The notes: a model not told the origin generated them from the letters alone. 64,000 bases of DNA from Paenibacillus sp. Soil750 (GCF_001428045.1 NZ_LMSD01000012.1:1130735-1194734); one strand, 5' to 3'; shown: positions 42,961 through 52,980, counted from the first letter of the stretch. Made by a program: numbers and translations.

Positions 42961-43878
42961 ATGAGTATCAAACCGAACATCGCGGCAATCAGTGTCAACT
43001 TTGATCTTGGAGCAGGTCGCCGAGGGGCAAGCCATGGACCTAAGGCGATTTTTGAAGCAGGACTACTTCAAGAACTACAGCAATTAGCCTATACAGTAGA
43101 TCATGTTGCTGATCTTCGTCTTGTGAATGACACAGCAACTCACTTAGATACGCAAGTAGATTCAACCAATCTCAATTACTTCGCTGAGGTTATAGAAATT
43201 AATACCCAGCTTGCCGAGCAAGTATCTCAGGTTGTCGGCCAAGGTCATTTCCCACTCATTATCGGCGGCGATCATAGCATAGCAATTGGCACAATTGCAG
43301 GATTATCCGCTCATTATTCGAACCTAGGGGTCATTTGGATTGATGCTCATTCCGACCTAAATTCACCGGACACAAGCCCATCTGGTAATATCCACGGCAT
43401 GTCCCTTGCCGTCAGCTTGGGTATCGGGCATCCATTATTAACGGATATATATGGGACTAACCCCAAGGTGAAGCCGGAGAATATCGTACTCATCGGGGCT
43501 CGGTCTCTGGATGAAGGTGAGAAAAAGCTGATTCGATCACTAGGTATCAAATGTTTTACCATGTACGATATTGATCGCAAAGGCATGGCTCATGTGATGC
43601 AAGAAGCCATTGATTATATTAAAATAAAAACAGATGGCGTTCATCTTAGTTATGATGTTGATTCCGTAGACCCCATCGAGGCACCAGGAACGGGGACTGC
43701 AGTCAAAGGAGGACTTCATTTCCGCGAAGCTCATCTCGCTGTGGAAATGCTGCATGAAGCTGGCATCGTGACTTCTGCCGAGTTTGTTGAAGTGAACCCG
43801 CTGCTCGATGACAGCAACAAAACCTCCCAGTTGGCCGTAAGCCTCATCAGCTCCTTGTTCGGTGAGCAAATCTTATGA
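42961..43878 (+). CDS. rocF: Arginase
   Basis: 305 residues from ATG 42961 (AAAAGGAG 8 nt upstream). Binuclear manganese motifs GGDHSIAIG, WIDAHSDLNSP and SYDVDSVDP; the signature SPSGNIHGMSLAVSLG distinguishes arginase from agmatinase. Hydrolyses arginine to ornithine and urea. rocD, the next enzyme, lies 2 kb downstream. The stop overlaps the start of the VOC gene by 4 bp, so these two are coupled. Confidence 0.93.
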   Translation: MSIKPNIAAISVNFDLGAGRRGASHGPKAIFEAGLLQELQQLAYTVDHVADLRLVNDTATHLDTQVDSTNLNYFAEVIEINTQLAEQVSQVVGQGHFPLIIGGDHSIAIGTIAGLSAHYSNLGVIWIDAHSDLNSPDTSPSGNIHGMSLAVSLGIGHPLLTDIYGTNPKVKPENIVLIGARSLDEGEKKLIRSLGIKCFTMYDIDRKGMAHVMQEAIDYIKIKTDGVHLSYDVDSVDPIEAPGTGTAVKGGLHFREAHLAVEMLHEAGIVTSAEFVEVNPLLDDSNKTSQLAVSLISSLFGEQIL

Positions 43879-44270
43879 GCGCGATCCAGGAGGTGAATCT
43901 CATACCAACGATTAAAAGAGTAACTCCCCTATTTCGAATTTTTGATGAAACGAAAGCCAAGGAATTTTATATTGATTATTTAGGCTTCTCTCTAGGCTTT
44001 GAGCACCGTTTCGAGCCCGATTTACCTCTCTACATGGAAGTTACCTTAGGATCACTCGTTATTCATTTAACGGAGCATTACGGCGACTGCAGTCCAGGGG
44101 CGGCGATTCGCGTAGAAATGCAAGAAATTATTGCTTTCCATACTCGCTTACTCGAACAAAAATTCAAATTCTCCCGACCAGGCATTGAAAAAACACCATG
44201 GCATACCCGCGAAGTGACTGTGACTGATCCGTTCGGAAACCGAATCATGTTTTATGAGAGAATGGAATAA
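43875..44270 (+). CDS. Glyoxalase/VOC superfamily protein
   Basis: 131 residues, a single VOC module: PLFRIFDETKAKEFYIDYLG, then FEHRFEPDLPLYMEVTLGS, VIHLTEHYGD and the C-terminal VTVTDPFGNRIMFYER. It resembles the bleomycin-resistance-like subgroup. Function unknown; dimeric VOC proteins bind metal or small ligands. ATGA overlap with rocF and GGTGA ahead of the start indicate translational coupling, but no link to arginine metabolism is obvious. Confidence 0.82.
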   Translation: MSAIQEVNLIPTIKRVTPLFRIFDETKAKEFYIDYLGFSLGFEHRFEPDLPLYMEVTLGSLVIHLTEHYGDCSPGAAIRVEMQEIIAFHTRLLEQKFKFSRPGIEKTPWHTREVTVTDPFGNRIMFYERME

Positions 44271-44279
44271 TGATGCACA

Positions 44280-44315
44280 AATAACCCCCGCTCTTGTTGA
44301 TAGAGACGGGGGTAT
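44280..44315. terminator. Bidirectional terminator VOC gene / aspA
   Basis: AATAACCCCCG-CTCT pairs with AGAG-CGGGGGTATT (one bulged base) between convergent genes. Confidence 0.8.
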
Positions 44316-44334
44316 TGTCATGGCCGACTACTGC

Positions 44335-45753
44335 TTAGTCTGCTGGACGAAGCAATCTGTCACCTGCGATACCAGGAGTGGTCATTTGAATCGGATTCAG
44401 AATTTCTTCGATCTCCTCTTGTGTGAGAAGACCTCGTTCTAAGATGAGTTCCTTCAATGTGAGGCCCGTACGAACGGCCTCTTTCACAAGCTGCGCGGCA
44501 ACCTCGTAACCTAGATGCGGATTTAACGCGGTTACGATACCGAAGCTTTGCTCCACGTAATTCTTACACCTTTCGCGATCCGCTTCCAAGCCTTCTATTG
44601 CGAAGCGCTCGAACACACTTGCTGCATTTCGTAATATTTTAAGGGACTGCAAGAGATTAAAAGCAAGAACTGGCCCCATCACGTTAAGTTCAAACTGCCC
44701 TGCTTCACAGGCCAAACAAATCGTATGATCGTTTCCTATGACCTGGAAAGCCACTTGGTTCACTACCTCCGGCATCACGGGATTTACTTTACCGGGCATA
44801 ATGGACGAACCAGGCTGTCTTGGCGGCAACTTAAGCTCGCCTAAACCTGCGCGAGGCCCAGAAGCCATCATGCGGATATCATTGCATATTTTCGAGAGAT
44901 TCACAGCACATACTTTAAGTGACGCAGATAGCTCGGTGTATGCATCCATGTTCTGTGTGCCGTCGACTAAATGCTCCGAGATTTCAACTGGAATACCAGC
45001 CGCCGCTTTCAAATGAAACATAACTCGCTCCACATATTCTGGCTTGGCATTAAGCCCTGTACCTACGGCAGTTGCTCCCATATTGACGATCAGAAGCCCT
45101 CGCATCGCTTGTTTGATTCGATGGATATCACGCATCAATACACGCGCATAAGCGCCAAATTCTTGGCCCATACGGATCGGCACGGCATCTTGGAGATGGG
45201 TTCTCCCCATTTTGATCACATCATCAAACTCAATTTCTTTCCGTGCGAAAGCGCTTTGCAAGGAAGTTAACGCTTCTATTAATTGCTCCGACAAGCGGTA
45301 GGCAGCTATTTTGATTGCTGTTGGAATCACGTCATTCGTCGATTGTGACATGTTCACATGATTATTCGGGTTACAATGGAAATAACTTCCTTTTTCCTCA
45401 CCTAGAATCTCAAGGGACCGATTGGCCAGCACTTCGTTCATATTCATATTGATGGAGGTACCTGCTCCGCCCTGAATGGAATCGACGATAAATTCCTCTA
45501 AGAGCTTACCGCTACTCACTTCTTCAGCGGCTTGTACGAGGGCTTCTCCAATTTTCTTAGGCAGCATATGTGTATCCATATTCGCTTGTGCCGCTGCACG
45601 CTTCACTTCCGCCAACGCAGTAATAAGCTCACCATGAATCGTAACACCTGTAATCGGGAAATTTTCAATGGCTCTCATTGTTTGAATGCCGTAGTAGGCA
45701 TGAGATGGGACTTGCTTCTCTCCTAAAAAGTCTTTCTCGATGCGATAACTCAT
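44335..45753 (-). CDS. aspA: Aspartate ammonia-lyase
   Basis: 472 residues, fumarase/aspartase superfamily. N-terminal EKDFLGEKQVPSHAYYGIQT and the signature GSSIMPGKVNPVMPE mark aspartase rather than fumarase; Bacillus AnsB has a similar length. Converts aspartate to fumarate and ammonia. I prefer ATG 45753 (AAAGG about 10 nt upstream); the frame continues upstream to 45867 with in-frame ATGs lacking sites. Divergent from rocD and convergent with the VOC gene, so the region gathers amino-acid catabolism. Confidence 0.92.
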   Translation of the reverse strand: MSYRIEKDFLGEKQVPSHAYYGIQTMRAIENFPITGVTIHGELITALAEVKRAAAQANMDTHMLPKKIGEALVQAAEEVSSGKLLEEFIVDSIQGGAGTSINMNMNEVLANRSLEILGEEKGSYFHCNPNNHVNMSQSTNDVIPTAIKIAAYRLSEQLIEALTSLQSAFARKEIEFDDVIKMGRTHLQDAVPIRMGQEFGAYARVLMRDIHRIKQAMRGLLIVNMGATAVGTGLNAKPEYVERVMFHLKAAAGIPVEISEHLVDGTQNMDAYTELSASLKVCAVNLSKICNDIRMMASGPRAGLGELKLPPRQPGSSIMPGKVNPVMPEVVNQVAFQVIGNDHTICLACEAGQFELNVMGPVLAFNLLQSLKILRNAASVFERFAIEGLEADRERCKNYVEQSFGIVTALNPHLGYEVAAQLVKEAVRTGLTLKELILERGLLTQEEIEEILNPIQMTTPGIAGDRLLRPAD

Positions 45754-45988
45754 TCGACTACCATCCTTTTTCACTTCATATTTCATTCCCAAAGCTTCAA
45801 TTGAACCTAGAACGACAATAAGTCCACTAACATGGTTATTTTTAGCTAAAAAGTGAGGGATATGCACCGGATAGCTAAGATTGCAATTCCTCGCCTATTT
45901 TTCAATTATATACTCAGGAAGTCATCGTACGCTAATAATAGAATACAATGAAGTACAACCTTGATATATGTTATGGGGAGGAAAACTT

Positions 45989-47188
45989 ATGCCTACACAA
46001 AGTTCGAAGATTATTGAGCAAACTGAGAAATATGGTGCACGTAATTACAACCCCCTGCCGCTGGTAATTTCCAAAGCCGAAGGCGTTTGGGTTGAAAATC
46101 CCGAAGGCCATCGATACATGGACATGCTGAGTGCGTATTCAGCTCTGAATCAAGGACATCGTCATCCACATATATTAAAAGCATTAGTTGAACAAGCAGG
46201 CAAAGTTACTTTGACTTCTAGAGCTTTTCATAGCGAGATCCTTGGGCAGTTCTATGAGAAATTGGCGCTATATACGAGTAAACCCATGATCTTACCTATG
46301 AATACCGGGGCAGAAGCGGTTGAAACAGCTATCAAAGCTGTCCGACGTTGGGGCTACGATGTGAAAGGGATTCCGGAGAATCAGGCGGAGATTATTGTCT
46401 GTGAAGGGAATTTCCACGGTCGCACCGTGACGGTTACCTCATTCTCCTCTTCTCCGGAATACAAACGGGGTTTCGGGCCTTTCACACCGGGCTTCCGGAT
46501 GATTCCATACGGCGATGTTGAAGCGTTACGTGAGGCAATTGGGCCGAACACGGCCGGGTTTATGGTGGAGCCCATTCAGGGCGAAGCAGGTATTGTGATC
46601 CCGCGTGAAGGATTTCTGCGGGAAAGCTATGAGCTCTGCAAGGCGAATCAGGTCTTGTTCGTCGCGGACGAAATCCAGACGGGATTCGGCCGCACGGGCC
46701 GCCGCTTTGCCTGCGACTGGGAAGGCGTCACGCCGAACCTGTATGTGCTGGGCAAAGCACTTGGCGGCGGTGTTTTTCCGATCTCGGCCGTAGCCGGAGA
46801 TCGTGAGGTCCTTGAGGTGTTCGAGCCGGGGTCACACGGCTCGACGTTCGGAGGCAACCCTCTCGGCTGCGCCGTCGGGATTGCTGCACTTGAGGTGTTG
46901 GAGCAGGAACAGCTCGCGGAGCGTTCCGATTCGCTAGGGGCTTATTTCCTGAAGCGGCTTCAAGAAATCGAGAATCCGCTCATTCAAGAGATTCGCGGCC
47001 GCGGCTTATTCATCGGGATCGATTTGACGGTCCCGGCCCGGCCATTCTGCGAAGCATTGAAGGATAAAGGCCTGTTGTGCAAGGAAACACATGAGCATAT
47101 CATTCGCTTAGCGCCTCCCCTTGTCATCACGAAGGATGAGCTGGATTGGGCTTGGCAGCAGCTACACGAAGTATTACGAGTGGAGTGA
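45989..47188 (+). CDS. rocD: Ornithine aminotransferase
   Basis: 399 residues from ATG 45989 (GGGGAGG 7 nt upstream). Class III aminotransferase: [33 protein letters not shown] and the PLP-lysine in [14 protein letters not shown]; the N-terminus [20 protein letters not shown] is typical of RocD. Converts ornithine and 2-oxoglutarate to glutamate semialdehyde and glutamate, acting after arginase. Divergent from aspA. The 51-bp tandem hairpin array begins 14 bp after its stop. I found no sigma-54-type promoter in the upstream gap. Confidence 0.95.
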   Translation: MPTQSSKIIEQTEKYGARNYNPLPLVISKAEGVWVENPEGHRYMDMLSAYSALNQGHRHPHILKALVEQAGKVTLTSRAFHSEILGQFYEKLALYTSKPMILPMNTGAEAVETAIKAVRRWGYDVKGIPENQAEIIVCEGNFHGRTVTVTSFSSSPEYKRGFGPFTPGFRMIPYGDVEALREAIGPNTAGFMVEPIQGEAGIVIPREGFLRESYELCKANQVLFVADEIQTGFGRTGRRFACDWEGVTPNLYVLGKALGGGVFPISAVAGDREVLEVFEPGSHGSTFGGNPLGCAVGIAALEVLEQEQLAERSDSLGAYFLKRLQEIENPLIQEIRGRGLFIGIDLTVPARPFCEALKDKGLLCKETHEHIIRLAPPLVITKDELDWAWQQLHEVLRVE

Positions 47189-47567
47189 GTTGCAGCGGTA
47201 GGACGTCTCTAAGTCGATTTTTTCGACTTACACAGGCGTAGCTTGGCTTTGCAACGTCTGTAAGTCGATTTTTTCGACTTACAGAGGCGCGACTTGGCTT
47301 TGTGACGCCTCTAAATCGATTTTTTCGACTTACAGAGGCGCGACTTGGCTTTGTGACGCCTCTAAGTCGATTTTTCCGACTTACAGAGGCACAGCTTAGC
47401 TTTGGGACGTCTCTAAGTCGATTTTTTCGACTTACACGTGGTAGATGGAGGTGAGGTAAAGAGTAGCTTTTTGGAGTAGCTGGTAGAGGATTGGTAGGTA
47501 ATGAGCATTTGAACAGAGGGAAGACATTCGTCCCGAAGGGTATCTTTCTATGTGCAGGAGTCTTTCT
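47189..47567. other. Convergent intergenic region dominated by a tandem repeat
   Basis: 379 bp between rocD and the CBM9-like gene. The left two thirds is the 51-bp repeat array (47202-47437). The remaining 130 bp hold no convincing gene or further hairpin. Confidence 0.6.
47202..47437. repeat. 51-bp tandem hairpin repeat, about 4.6 units
   Basis: Units begin at 47202, 47253, 47304, 47355 and 47406, exactly 51 bp apart; the last is partial. Each contains an inverted repeat, CTCTAAGTCGA and TCGACTT-AC-AGAG around a run of five or so T, then a linker GCGACTTGGCTTTGTGAC. Substitutions between units often keep the stem (for example CTGTAAGTCGA with TCGACTTACAG in unit 2). Not a CRISPR array, since there are no unique spacers. 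Confidence 0.9.
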
Positions 47568-48170
47568 TCATTCAAACACAAGTTCCCCAAATTGCTGAGG
47601 AACATGAAAATTAACGATCCCTGTAGGCGACCAGGCTGAATAATGCCGAACGCCATCGCGATCATCATCGATACGGAATACATTCCAATGCCAAACAACT
47701 CCGGAATGAGGCACCCCTGCCCCATCTAAATCCGCGAATGGGATCCGCACATCATAGACGAGCCATCCGTCATCGTTACTTGGTGTGACTTCGGCTTGGA
47801 ATCCCTTCGCAATCCACGAGGTATCCACATCCTTGTTCCCATCCAGCTTATTATGTATCAACGCATCGAATAAGACGCCCCGCGGGCTTACTTCAAACTC
47901 GTAGTAGGTCGTGCCGCCGCCGAATGGGTCGAGGAACACTTCTACCACGTCCTCCTCATAGAGAGGATCGTCACGCCGTGTCATCGTCGTCACCACATGG
48001 TCATCCTCACATTCGTATCGAATGTACAGACTCTCCGCAGTCCAGCATGCACGAAAGCGGGTTTCCAGTCTCGGTACATCCGCCGACACCACATCACGCA
48101 AGTAACCAACTTGTACATCTTCCCATTTCACACGACTAACTTCATCTATGTAGCGACAAATATATCTCAT
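47568..48170 (-). CDS. CBM9-like carbohydrate-binding protein
   Basis: 200 residues from ATG 48170 (AAGGA 6 nt upstream; a GTG at 48191 is open in frame). Beta-sandwich of the CBM9 type: VSRVKWEDVQ, TRFRACWTAESLYIRYECED, DVVEVFLDPFGGGTTYYEFEVSPRG given here in part, and the C-terminal WSPTG, NFHVPQQFGELVF. Such stand-alone modules without signal peptide are common in Paenibacillus near sugar genes; ligand unknown. Convergent with rocD. It follows the DUF2663-like gene by 30 bp on the same strand. Confidence 0.8.
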   Translation of the reverse strand: MRYICRYIDEVSRVKWEDVQVGYLRDVVSADVPRLETRFRACWTAESLYIRYECEDDHVVTTMTRRDDPLYEEDVVEVFLDPFGGGTTYYEFEVSPRGVLFDALIHNKLDGNKDVDTSWIAKGFQAEVTPSNDDGWLVYDVRIPFADLDGAGVPHSGVVWHWNVFRIDDDRDGVRHYSAWSPTGIVNFHVPQQFGELVFE

Positions 48171-48200
48171 CTGTATTCCTTGCTCCCCCACTCTTTCAAA

Positions 48201-48644
48201 TCAATTCTTATAGACTATATTAATATCATGTTCCTTGGAAAGGAAGCTCGAAATTTGGTCTCTTGCTTCTGATTTCACATCTTTCAACCAGGAAGCCTCC
48301 AAACGTTCAATCGCTTCTATACGTAAATCTTCATATTTACTCTTCGCCTTCTCTGTTTCGCGCGACCGATTAGAGGCATACAGAAACAGCGTAATACATG
48401 CGAGCAACAAGCCGCATAACAGTTTATTTGAAATGAGTAAATCCAATATCAGGATGGCGTTACCGCTCGAACGAACGATGACTTGTCGATATAACATATA
48501 AATGACGATGAGTAAAATAGCTCCTGTCGCGATCGATAGAATGGGTTGCATTTTTTTCATATTGTCCCATTTCATCTTTCTTTCTTGCAACTCTTTCAGC
48601 AAGACTTCTGTATCATCACTCACATTTATCTTAGGCCCAATCAC
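48201..48644 (-). CDS. Small membrane protein, YpbF/DUF2663-like
   Basis: 147 residues, GTG start with GAGGGGGAG upstream. Two membrane helices (about 34-54 and 70-90) flanked by charged coiled segments at both ends. Size, topology and position of the charged tail suggest the YpbF/DUF2663 group of Bacillales, of unknown function; this assignment is from memory of the layout only. It may be cotranscribed with the CBM9-like gene. Confidence 0.6.
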   Translation of the reverse strand: MIGPKINVSDDTEVLLKELQERKMKWDNMKKMQPILSIATGAILLIVIYMLYRQVIVRSSGNAILILDLLISNKLLCGLLLACITLFLYASNRSRETEKAKSKYEDLRIEAIERLEASWLKDVKSEARDQISSFLSKEHDINIVYKN

Positions 48645-48703
48645 AGCATCTCCCCCTCGTTACCATGCTATGCTTGTCTATTGCTATTCTTTCCATAAAA
48701 AAA

Positions 48704-48750
48704 AAGACCAAGAGCATCACTCCTCACGCCTCGCTGAAGATGCTCTTGAT
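48704..48750 (-). terminator. Terminator of the YdjO-like gene
   Basis: CAAGAGCATC (48709-48718) pairs with GATGCTCTTG (48739-48748), followed on the minus strand by a run of nine T. Confidence 0.85.
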
Positions 48751-48792
48751 CTTGACCTATTATTTTAGTAGAAAATTTTTAATAATTGCCGA

Positions 48793-49026
48793 TTAGAACC
48801 GTTTCTTTCCTACAAGAAACTTTTTATTTCCTTTTTTAGCTGCTACCGGTACATGCTTGTAGCTGCGTACCATCTGTGTTTTACAAAGCGGGCAAGTTGG
48901 TAAAGCTTCCGTTACGAATTCTTTGCGAACCCAAGCTTTACATTCTGTTGCTTTACATTTCCAAATCTCAATCTGTTCAACTTCTGGTTTCTGTTCTTCC
49001 GTTACAATACTCGTTGTTGTAGACAT
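48793..49026 (-). CDS. ydjO: Cold-inducible zinc-ribbon protein YdjO-like
   Basis: 77 residues with one zinc ribbon: IWKCKATECKAWVRKEF then PTCPLCKTQM (C-x4-C...C-x2-C), and a basic tail (KKGNKKFLVGKKRF). The pattern fits the YdjO family of Bacillales, annotated as cold-inducible; the molecular role is unknown. A weak GGGAGC precedes the ATG. Monocistronic, divergent from the MFS gene. Confidence 0.8.
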   Translation of the reverse strand: MSTTTSIVTEEQKPEVEQIEIWKCKATECKAWVRKEFVTEALPTCPLCKTQMVRSYKHVPVAAKKGNKKFLVGKKRF

Positions 49027-49183
49027 TTCAATTATGTGCTCCCTGCTTCGTAGATTAGACTACTTATTATTATACAGATCGCATCGAATATCAAGTCTTT
49101 CCCGTGTTCAAAAGTATTTACCAGTGGTAGAATAGACAAAGCGATTGCAATTTAGACACAAAATACAAAGGCAGGAATATCGC

Positions 49184-50449
49184 ATGACCAATCTACTACG
49201 TGAATGGAAGCTTCAACTCGAAGGCTATAGCCGAAATATTAAGCTATTTTTCTGGTTCAATTTTGTTTGGAACTTGGGCATTAGCATGTTTGGGCTTGTG
49301 TACAACCTCTATGTACGAAGCTTGGGCTATGAGCAAACGATGGTAGGCAGCATCGTAGGGATGACAGCTTTGGCCGCGGCCATCATCCTCATCCCGGCGG
49401 GCATCATGAACGATCGCTTCGGCCCTAAGCGCGTCATTTCTTTCGGTCTCATTTTTACAATTGCCGCACTGACCGCACGATCACTCATTCAACTCCATGA
49501 AGGCATGCTGATTTCCGCTTTCTTAGGAGGCATGGCTTTAGCCGTCGTCTCCGCGACAATTCTACCTTTCATGGCTAATAACTCAACGCCTCAGCAGCGT
49601 GTTCATCTCTTTTCCCTTAATATGGCTTTGGTTATGCTGGCAAATGTGATTGGAATAGCAATCGGTGGCGTGCTTTGTGATTTCTTCCAATTCATAATTG
49701 GTGTAGATGAAATACATAGCTTACGGTATACCTTGCTCATTGGCGTCGCCATCGCAGCACTGGGTGTCATTCCGATGTCTCTTTTTGAAAAAAGTGATCT
49801 CGAGAAGGAAGAAGATGCGCCGCACCGCGAATCTTTGAGCTGGAAAGCTACTTGGCGTGAACATAAAACGTCTATCCAAGTCATCGCGATATTTTGTTTG
49901 CTCGGTTTACTGTCCTCACTTGGCGGCGGAATGATTGTTCCCTATCTCAATGTGTATTTTGAAGATCGCTTTGAGGCATCGAAATCCGCGATCGGTATCA
50001 TCGTTGCTTTAGGACAAGCTGCTACTGGCGTTGCCTTCTTAATTGGACCTATGATAGCCAAGCGTTATGGTGAAGTGAAATCAGTCGTCTATCTGCAGTT
50101 GAGTTCGATTCCTTTTCTGCTCATCACTGCTTTTTCAGCTAACCTATATTTATCGTCCGGTGGCTATCTATTCCGCCAAGCACTAATGAACGCGGCCAAT
50201 CCTTTTTATAATTCGATCAAAATGAGTTATGTCCATCGCTCGCTTCGGGGGCTTGCCTCAAGTTCCGGAGAGGCTGTATTCAACCTCGGTTGGTTTATCG
50301 CCTCACCGATTAGTACAGGCCTCGTCTTCCGATACGGCAGTTATTTCGGATATGCCTACGCCTTTTGCATCACAGCCGTTGTATACTCCGTTATTTCATT
50401 TTTATTTTATTTTTTCTTTGGCAAGGAGCGTTTTAAAACCCTGGAATAA
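49184..50449 (+). CDS. Major facilitator superfamily transporter
   Basis: 421 residues from ATG 49184 (AGGA about 9 nt upstream; the frame is open to 49145). Twelve predicted helices with the loop-2 signature GIMNDRFGPKRVIS and a long central loop (about 200-225, KSDLEKEEDAPHRES). Substrate unknown; the sequence resembles drug/sugar efflux-type MFS proteins of Paenibacillus. No obvious operon partner; the next gene has its own ribosome site 130 bp downstream. Confidence 0.88.
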   Translation: MTNLLREWKLQLEGYSRNIKLFFWFNFVWNLGISMFGLVYNLYVRSLGYEQTMVGSIVGMTALAAAIILIPAGIMNDRFGPKRVISFGLIFTIAALTARSLIQLHEGMLISAFLGGMALAVVSATILPFMANNSTPQQRVHLFSLNMALVMLANVIGIAIGGVLCDFFQFIIGVDEIHSLRYTLLIGVAIAALGVIPMSLFEKSDLEKEEDAPHRESLSWKATWREHKTSIQVIAIFCLLGLLSSLGGGMIVPYLNVYFEDRFEASKSAIGIIVALGQAATGVAFLIGPMIAKRYGEVKSVVYLQLSSIPFLLITAFSANLYLSSGGYLFRQALMNAANPFYNSIKMSYVHRSLRGLASSSGEAVFNLGWFIASPISTGLVFRYGSYFGYAYAFCITAVVYSVISFLFYFFFGKERFKTLE

Positions 50450-50578
50450 ACCCACCGAAAAAAGCTCCTTTCCCTCGTTGACGTAGACGAAGGAAAGGAA
50501 ATACAATAGAATGAGAGCGCATTCATACCTACTTCTCAGTGCTCATATGACAAGTAGAATGCCAAGGGGGCCTTACCT

Positions 50579-52948
50579 ATGCGGAAAAAGCTCATTTTTA
50601 ATGGACAAAGTATCGTCTTAACCTGGTTAATTTCCTATATTGTCATCCTTCTGCTTCCTGTCGTGATAGGTCTTTTACTATATGTAGAGTCCAACCGTAC
50701 GTTAAAGGAAGAAATTCAACAAGCGAATGACTCCTTGCTCAAGCAAGTCCGTGAAGTCATGGACAACCAGTTCAAAGCGATGGAACAGCTCAATTTTGAG
50801 ATCACATGGAATGTGAACGTACAAGAGTTGCTCTATTCGAATAAATATGAAACCTATCCGAAAGATCTCCCTTATGATACCTATCAGATTGCAAAGAGCT
50901 TCTCTATGTACAAAACCTCTTATCCCTTAATCGACTCTTTTTATGTGTACTTGAACAAGAATCAGTCTGTCATACTCCCAACGACCGTTCGTTCGAAAGA
51001 TTTTGCTTACGAGACGCTGCATAAAAGCAATGATTTCCCCTTCACTTCCTGGCAATCGATTATGACTCGCAGCAATTTCAAAGGATTCATCCCGATGTAC
51101 CGGATTGGCGACGATAATAGTCTTCGGAAAACAGTTGCGTATATTAGCACGTATCCCTTTGAACATGACCAACCGCTCGCAACGAATGTCATCATGATCG
51201 ATCAATCCCGCATTCTTGGAGCTATTCAGAACATGGAAATCTTCAATAAAGGCCATGTCCTTATTCTGAATGAACAAAATCAAGTTCTAGCGTCCAGCTC
51301 GGAAGGCACGATGCCCGTGGATTTCCCCTATGCGAACCTGGATCAGGCAACGAATTTCTATTTTAAAAGTAACGATGGCGAGAAATATGAAGTGTTTAAT
51401 ATTCAATCGCCGCGTTCCAAGCTCAAATACGTCTCAATCATGCCTAGCACGACCTATTGGCAGAAGGCCTCACATATCCGTAATCTGACCTATCTAAGCA
51501 TGTTGATTAGCTTGCTAGGTGGAGGTATATTGACCTTCTTCTTCCTTCGAAGAAATTACAACCCTGTTCGGCGTTTGGTACACGCTTTCTCGAAGAAGCA
51601 GTCCATAGAATCCAGCAAAACCTACAATGAATTTCATTTCATTCAGGAAGCCGTGGATAGTACGTTAATTGAGATGGCTGATTTCAAAAGCAAAGTCGAA
51701 CAACACCGCCATATCGTGCGGTCTCATTTCGTAGAAAAGCTGTTGAAAGGTAAACTCGACGGTAAAATACCTATTGCCGAAGCCTTAACAACTTTTGATA
51801 TGAAGCTAGATCGGAAAGAATTTGCGGTCATGCTCTTCGTCACTGATAAAAGTGAAGCGTTCTTCGAACGCATTACAAACACGCCTGACGAGGAGAAGTG
51901 GAAGCTGCTTCAATTTATCGTAAGTAATGTGGTTGAAGAACTAGTCTCACAGCGACACCGCGGCTATGTCGCAGAAATTGATGATACACTTGCGTGCTTA
52001 GTCAACCTGTCGATGGAGGATGGCCACAGCGCCAAAGAAGAGTTACTGCGAATAGCAGATGAAGCACAAACGTTCCTTGCTTCCACCTATGATATCCATC
52101 TAACTATTGCAATAAGTAACGTGAATGAGCACATTTCAAGTGTTCCGCAAGCTTTCTTGGAAGCCTTGGATGCGATGACTTACAAGCTTGTCATGGGTGG
52201 ACACGAAATTCTCGCCTACAATGATCTCAAACCTCATACACACTGTGATAATCCTTCAGGTTATTATTATCCAATGGGCGTGGAGCAACAATTCCTCAAT
52301 GCATTGAAGTTCGGAGAACTGTCAGATGCTCGCCAAATTCTTCGTGAGGTCATGGAGAAAAATTATGAAGGCTCAGGTATTTCCGTCTCTTTAACCAAAT
52401 GTTTAATGATGGGCTTAGTGACTACGATAATGAAAAGTCTTAACGACACTGGCGGGATGCAGGAAAGCTTCTTCATTCGCAATCCGAAGCAGCTGGATCG
52501 CCTATTGAACGCAAAAACCGTCCAAGATATGGAGCTCCAGCTAGATGACATGCTTACACAAGTCTGTGCGTATACGGCTGCTAAGCGGCAGCATGCGAAT
52601 TCAATAACGAAGCAGAAAGCGCTTCAACAGCTCGTGGAGCAAGTGAATACCTATATTGAACACAATTACACGGATGTAAACTTGAATGTAACGATGATTG
52701 GCAGTCATTTTGATCGTAAAGCCACGTATTTATCCAAACTCTTCAAGGATTATGTGGGAGAAGGTTTACTCGATCGGATCAATAAAGTGCGGATTGAGAA
52801 ATCTAAGCAGCTGCTCAAAGGGAAAGAACAATCCGTTGGCGATGCTGCATATGGGGTCGGGTTTAATGATATTAACGCTTTTATTCGTGTATTTAAGAAG
52901 GTCGAAGGCATTACGCCAGGTAAATATAAGGAAATGCTTGAGAAGTGA
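50579..52948 (+). CDS. Membrane-bound AraC-family regulator with extracellular sensor
   Basis: 789 residues. TM1 about 14-34, an extracellular dCache-like sensor of about 260 residues, TM2 about 305-325, a cytoplasmic middle region and a C-terminal double helix-turn-helix (VNLNVTMIGSHFDRKATYLS, VGDAAYGVGFNDINAFIRVF). This architecture is typical of Paenibacillus regulators encoded next to Lpl-type sugar importers. It probably senses an extracellular oligosaccharide or its binding protein and activates the genes at 53313-56874. AAGGGGG before ATG; a GNRA-loop hairpin follows at 52981-53006. Confidence 0.9.
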   Translation: MRKKLIFNGQSIVLTWLISYIVILLLPVVIGLLLYVESNRTLKEEIQQANDSLLKQVREVMDNQFKAMEQLNFEITWNVNVQELLYSNKYETYPKDLPYDTYQIAKSFSMYKTSYPLIDSFYVYLNKNQSVILPTTVRSKDFAYETLHKSNDFPFTSWQSIMTRSNFKGFIPMYRIGDDNSLRKTVAYISTYPFEHDQPLATNVIMIDQSRILGAIQNMEIFNKGHVLILNEQNQVLASSSEGTMPVDFPYANLDQATNFYFKSNDGEKYEVFNIQSPRSKLKYVSIMPSTTYWQKASHIRNLTYLSMLISLLGGGILTFFFLRRNYNPVRRLVHAFSKKQSIESSKTYNEFHFIQEAVDSTLIEMADFKSKVEQHRHIVRSHFVEKLLKGKLDGKIPIAEALTTFDMKLDRKEFAVMLFVTDKSEAFFERITNTPDEEKWKLLQFIVSNVVEELVSQRHRGYVAEIDDTLACLVNLSMEDGHSAKEELLRIADEAQTFLASTYDIHLTIAISNVNEHISSVPQAFLEALDAMTYKLVMGGHEILAYNDLKPHTHCDNPSGYYYPMGVEQQFLNALKFGELSDARQILREVMEKNYEGSGISVSLTKCLMMGLVTTIMKSLNDTGGMQESFFIRNPKQLDRLLNAKTVQDMELQLDDMLTQVCAYTAAKRQHANSITKQKALQQLVEQVNTYIEHNYTDVNLNVTMIGSHFDRKATYLSKLFKDYVGEGLLDRINKVRIEKSKQLLKGKEQSVGDAAYGVGFNDINAFIRVFKKVEGITPGKYKEMLEK

Positions 52949-52980
52949 CGAAAGGAAATAACTAGGTGATAGTTTGAGAT

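Noticed and set aside
45754-45988. Sigma-54 promoter for rocD
   Set aside because: No TGGCAC-N5-TTGC-like element was found in the gap, although Bacillus roc genes use one.
47202-47437. CRISPR array
   Set aside because: The whole 51-bp unit repeats, including the linker; there are no unique spacers and no cas genes.
47432-47725. Open frame of 97 codons on the minus strand
   Set aside because: It overlaps the 3' end of the CBM9-like gene in another frame, has no ribosome site and no recognisable motif.
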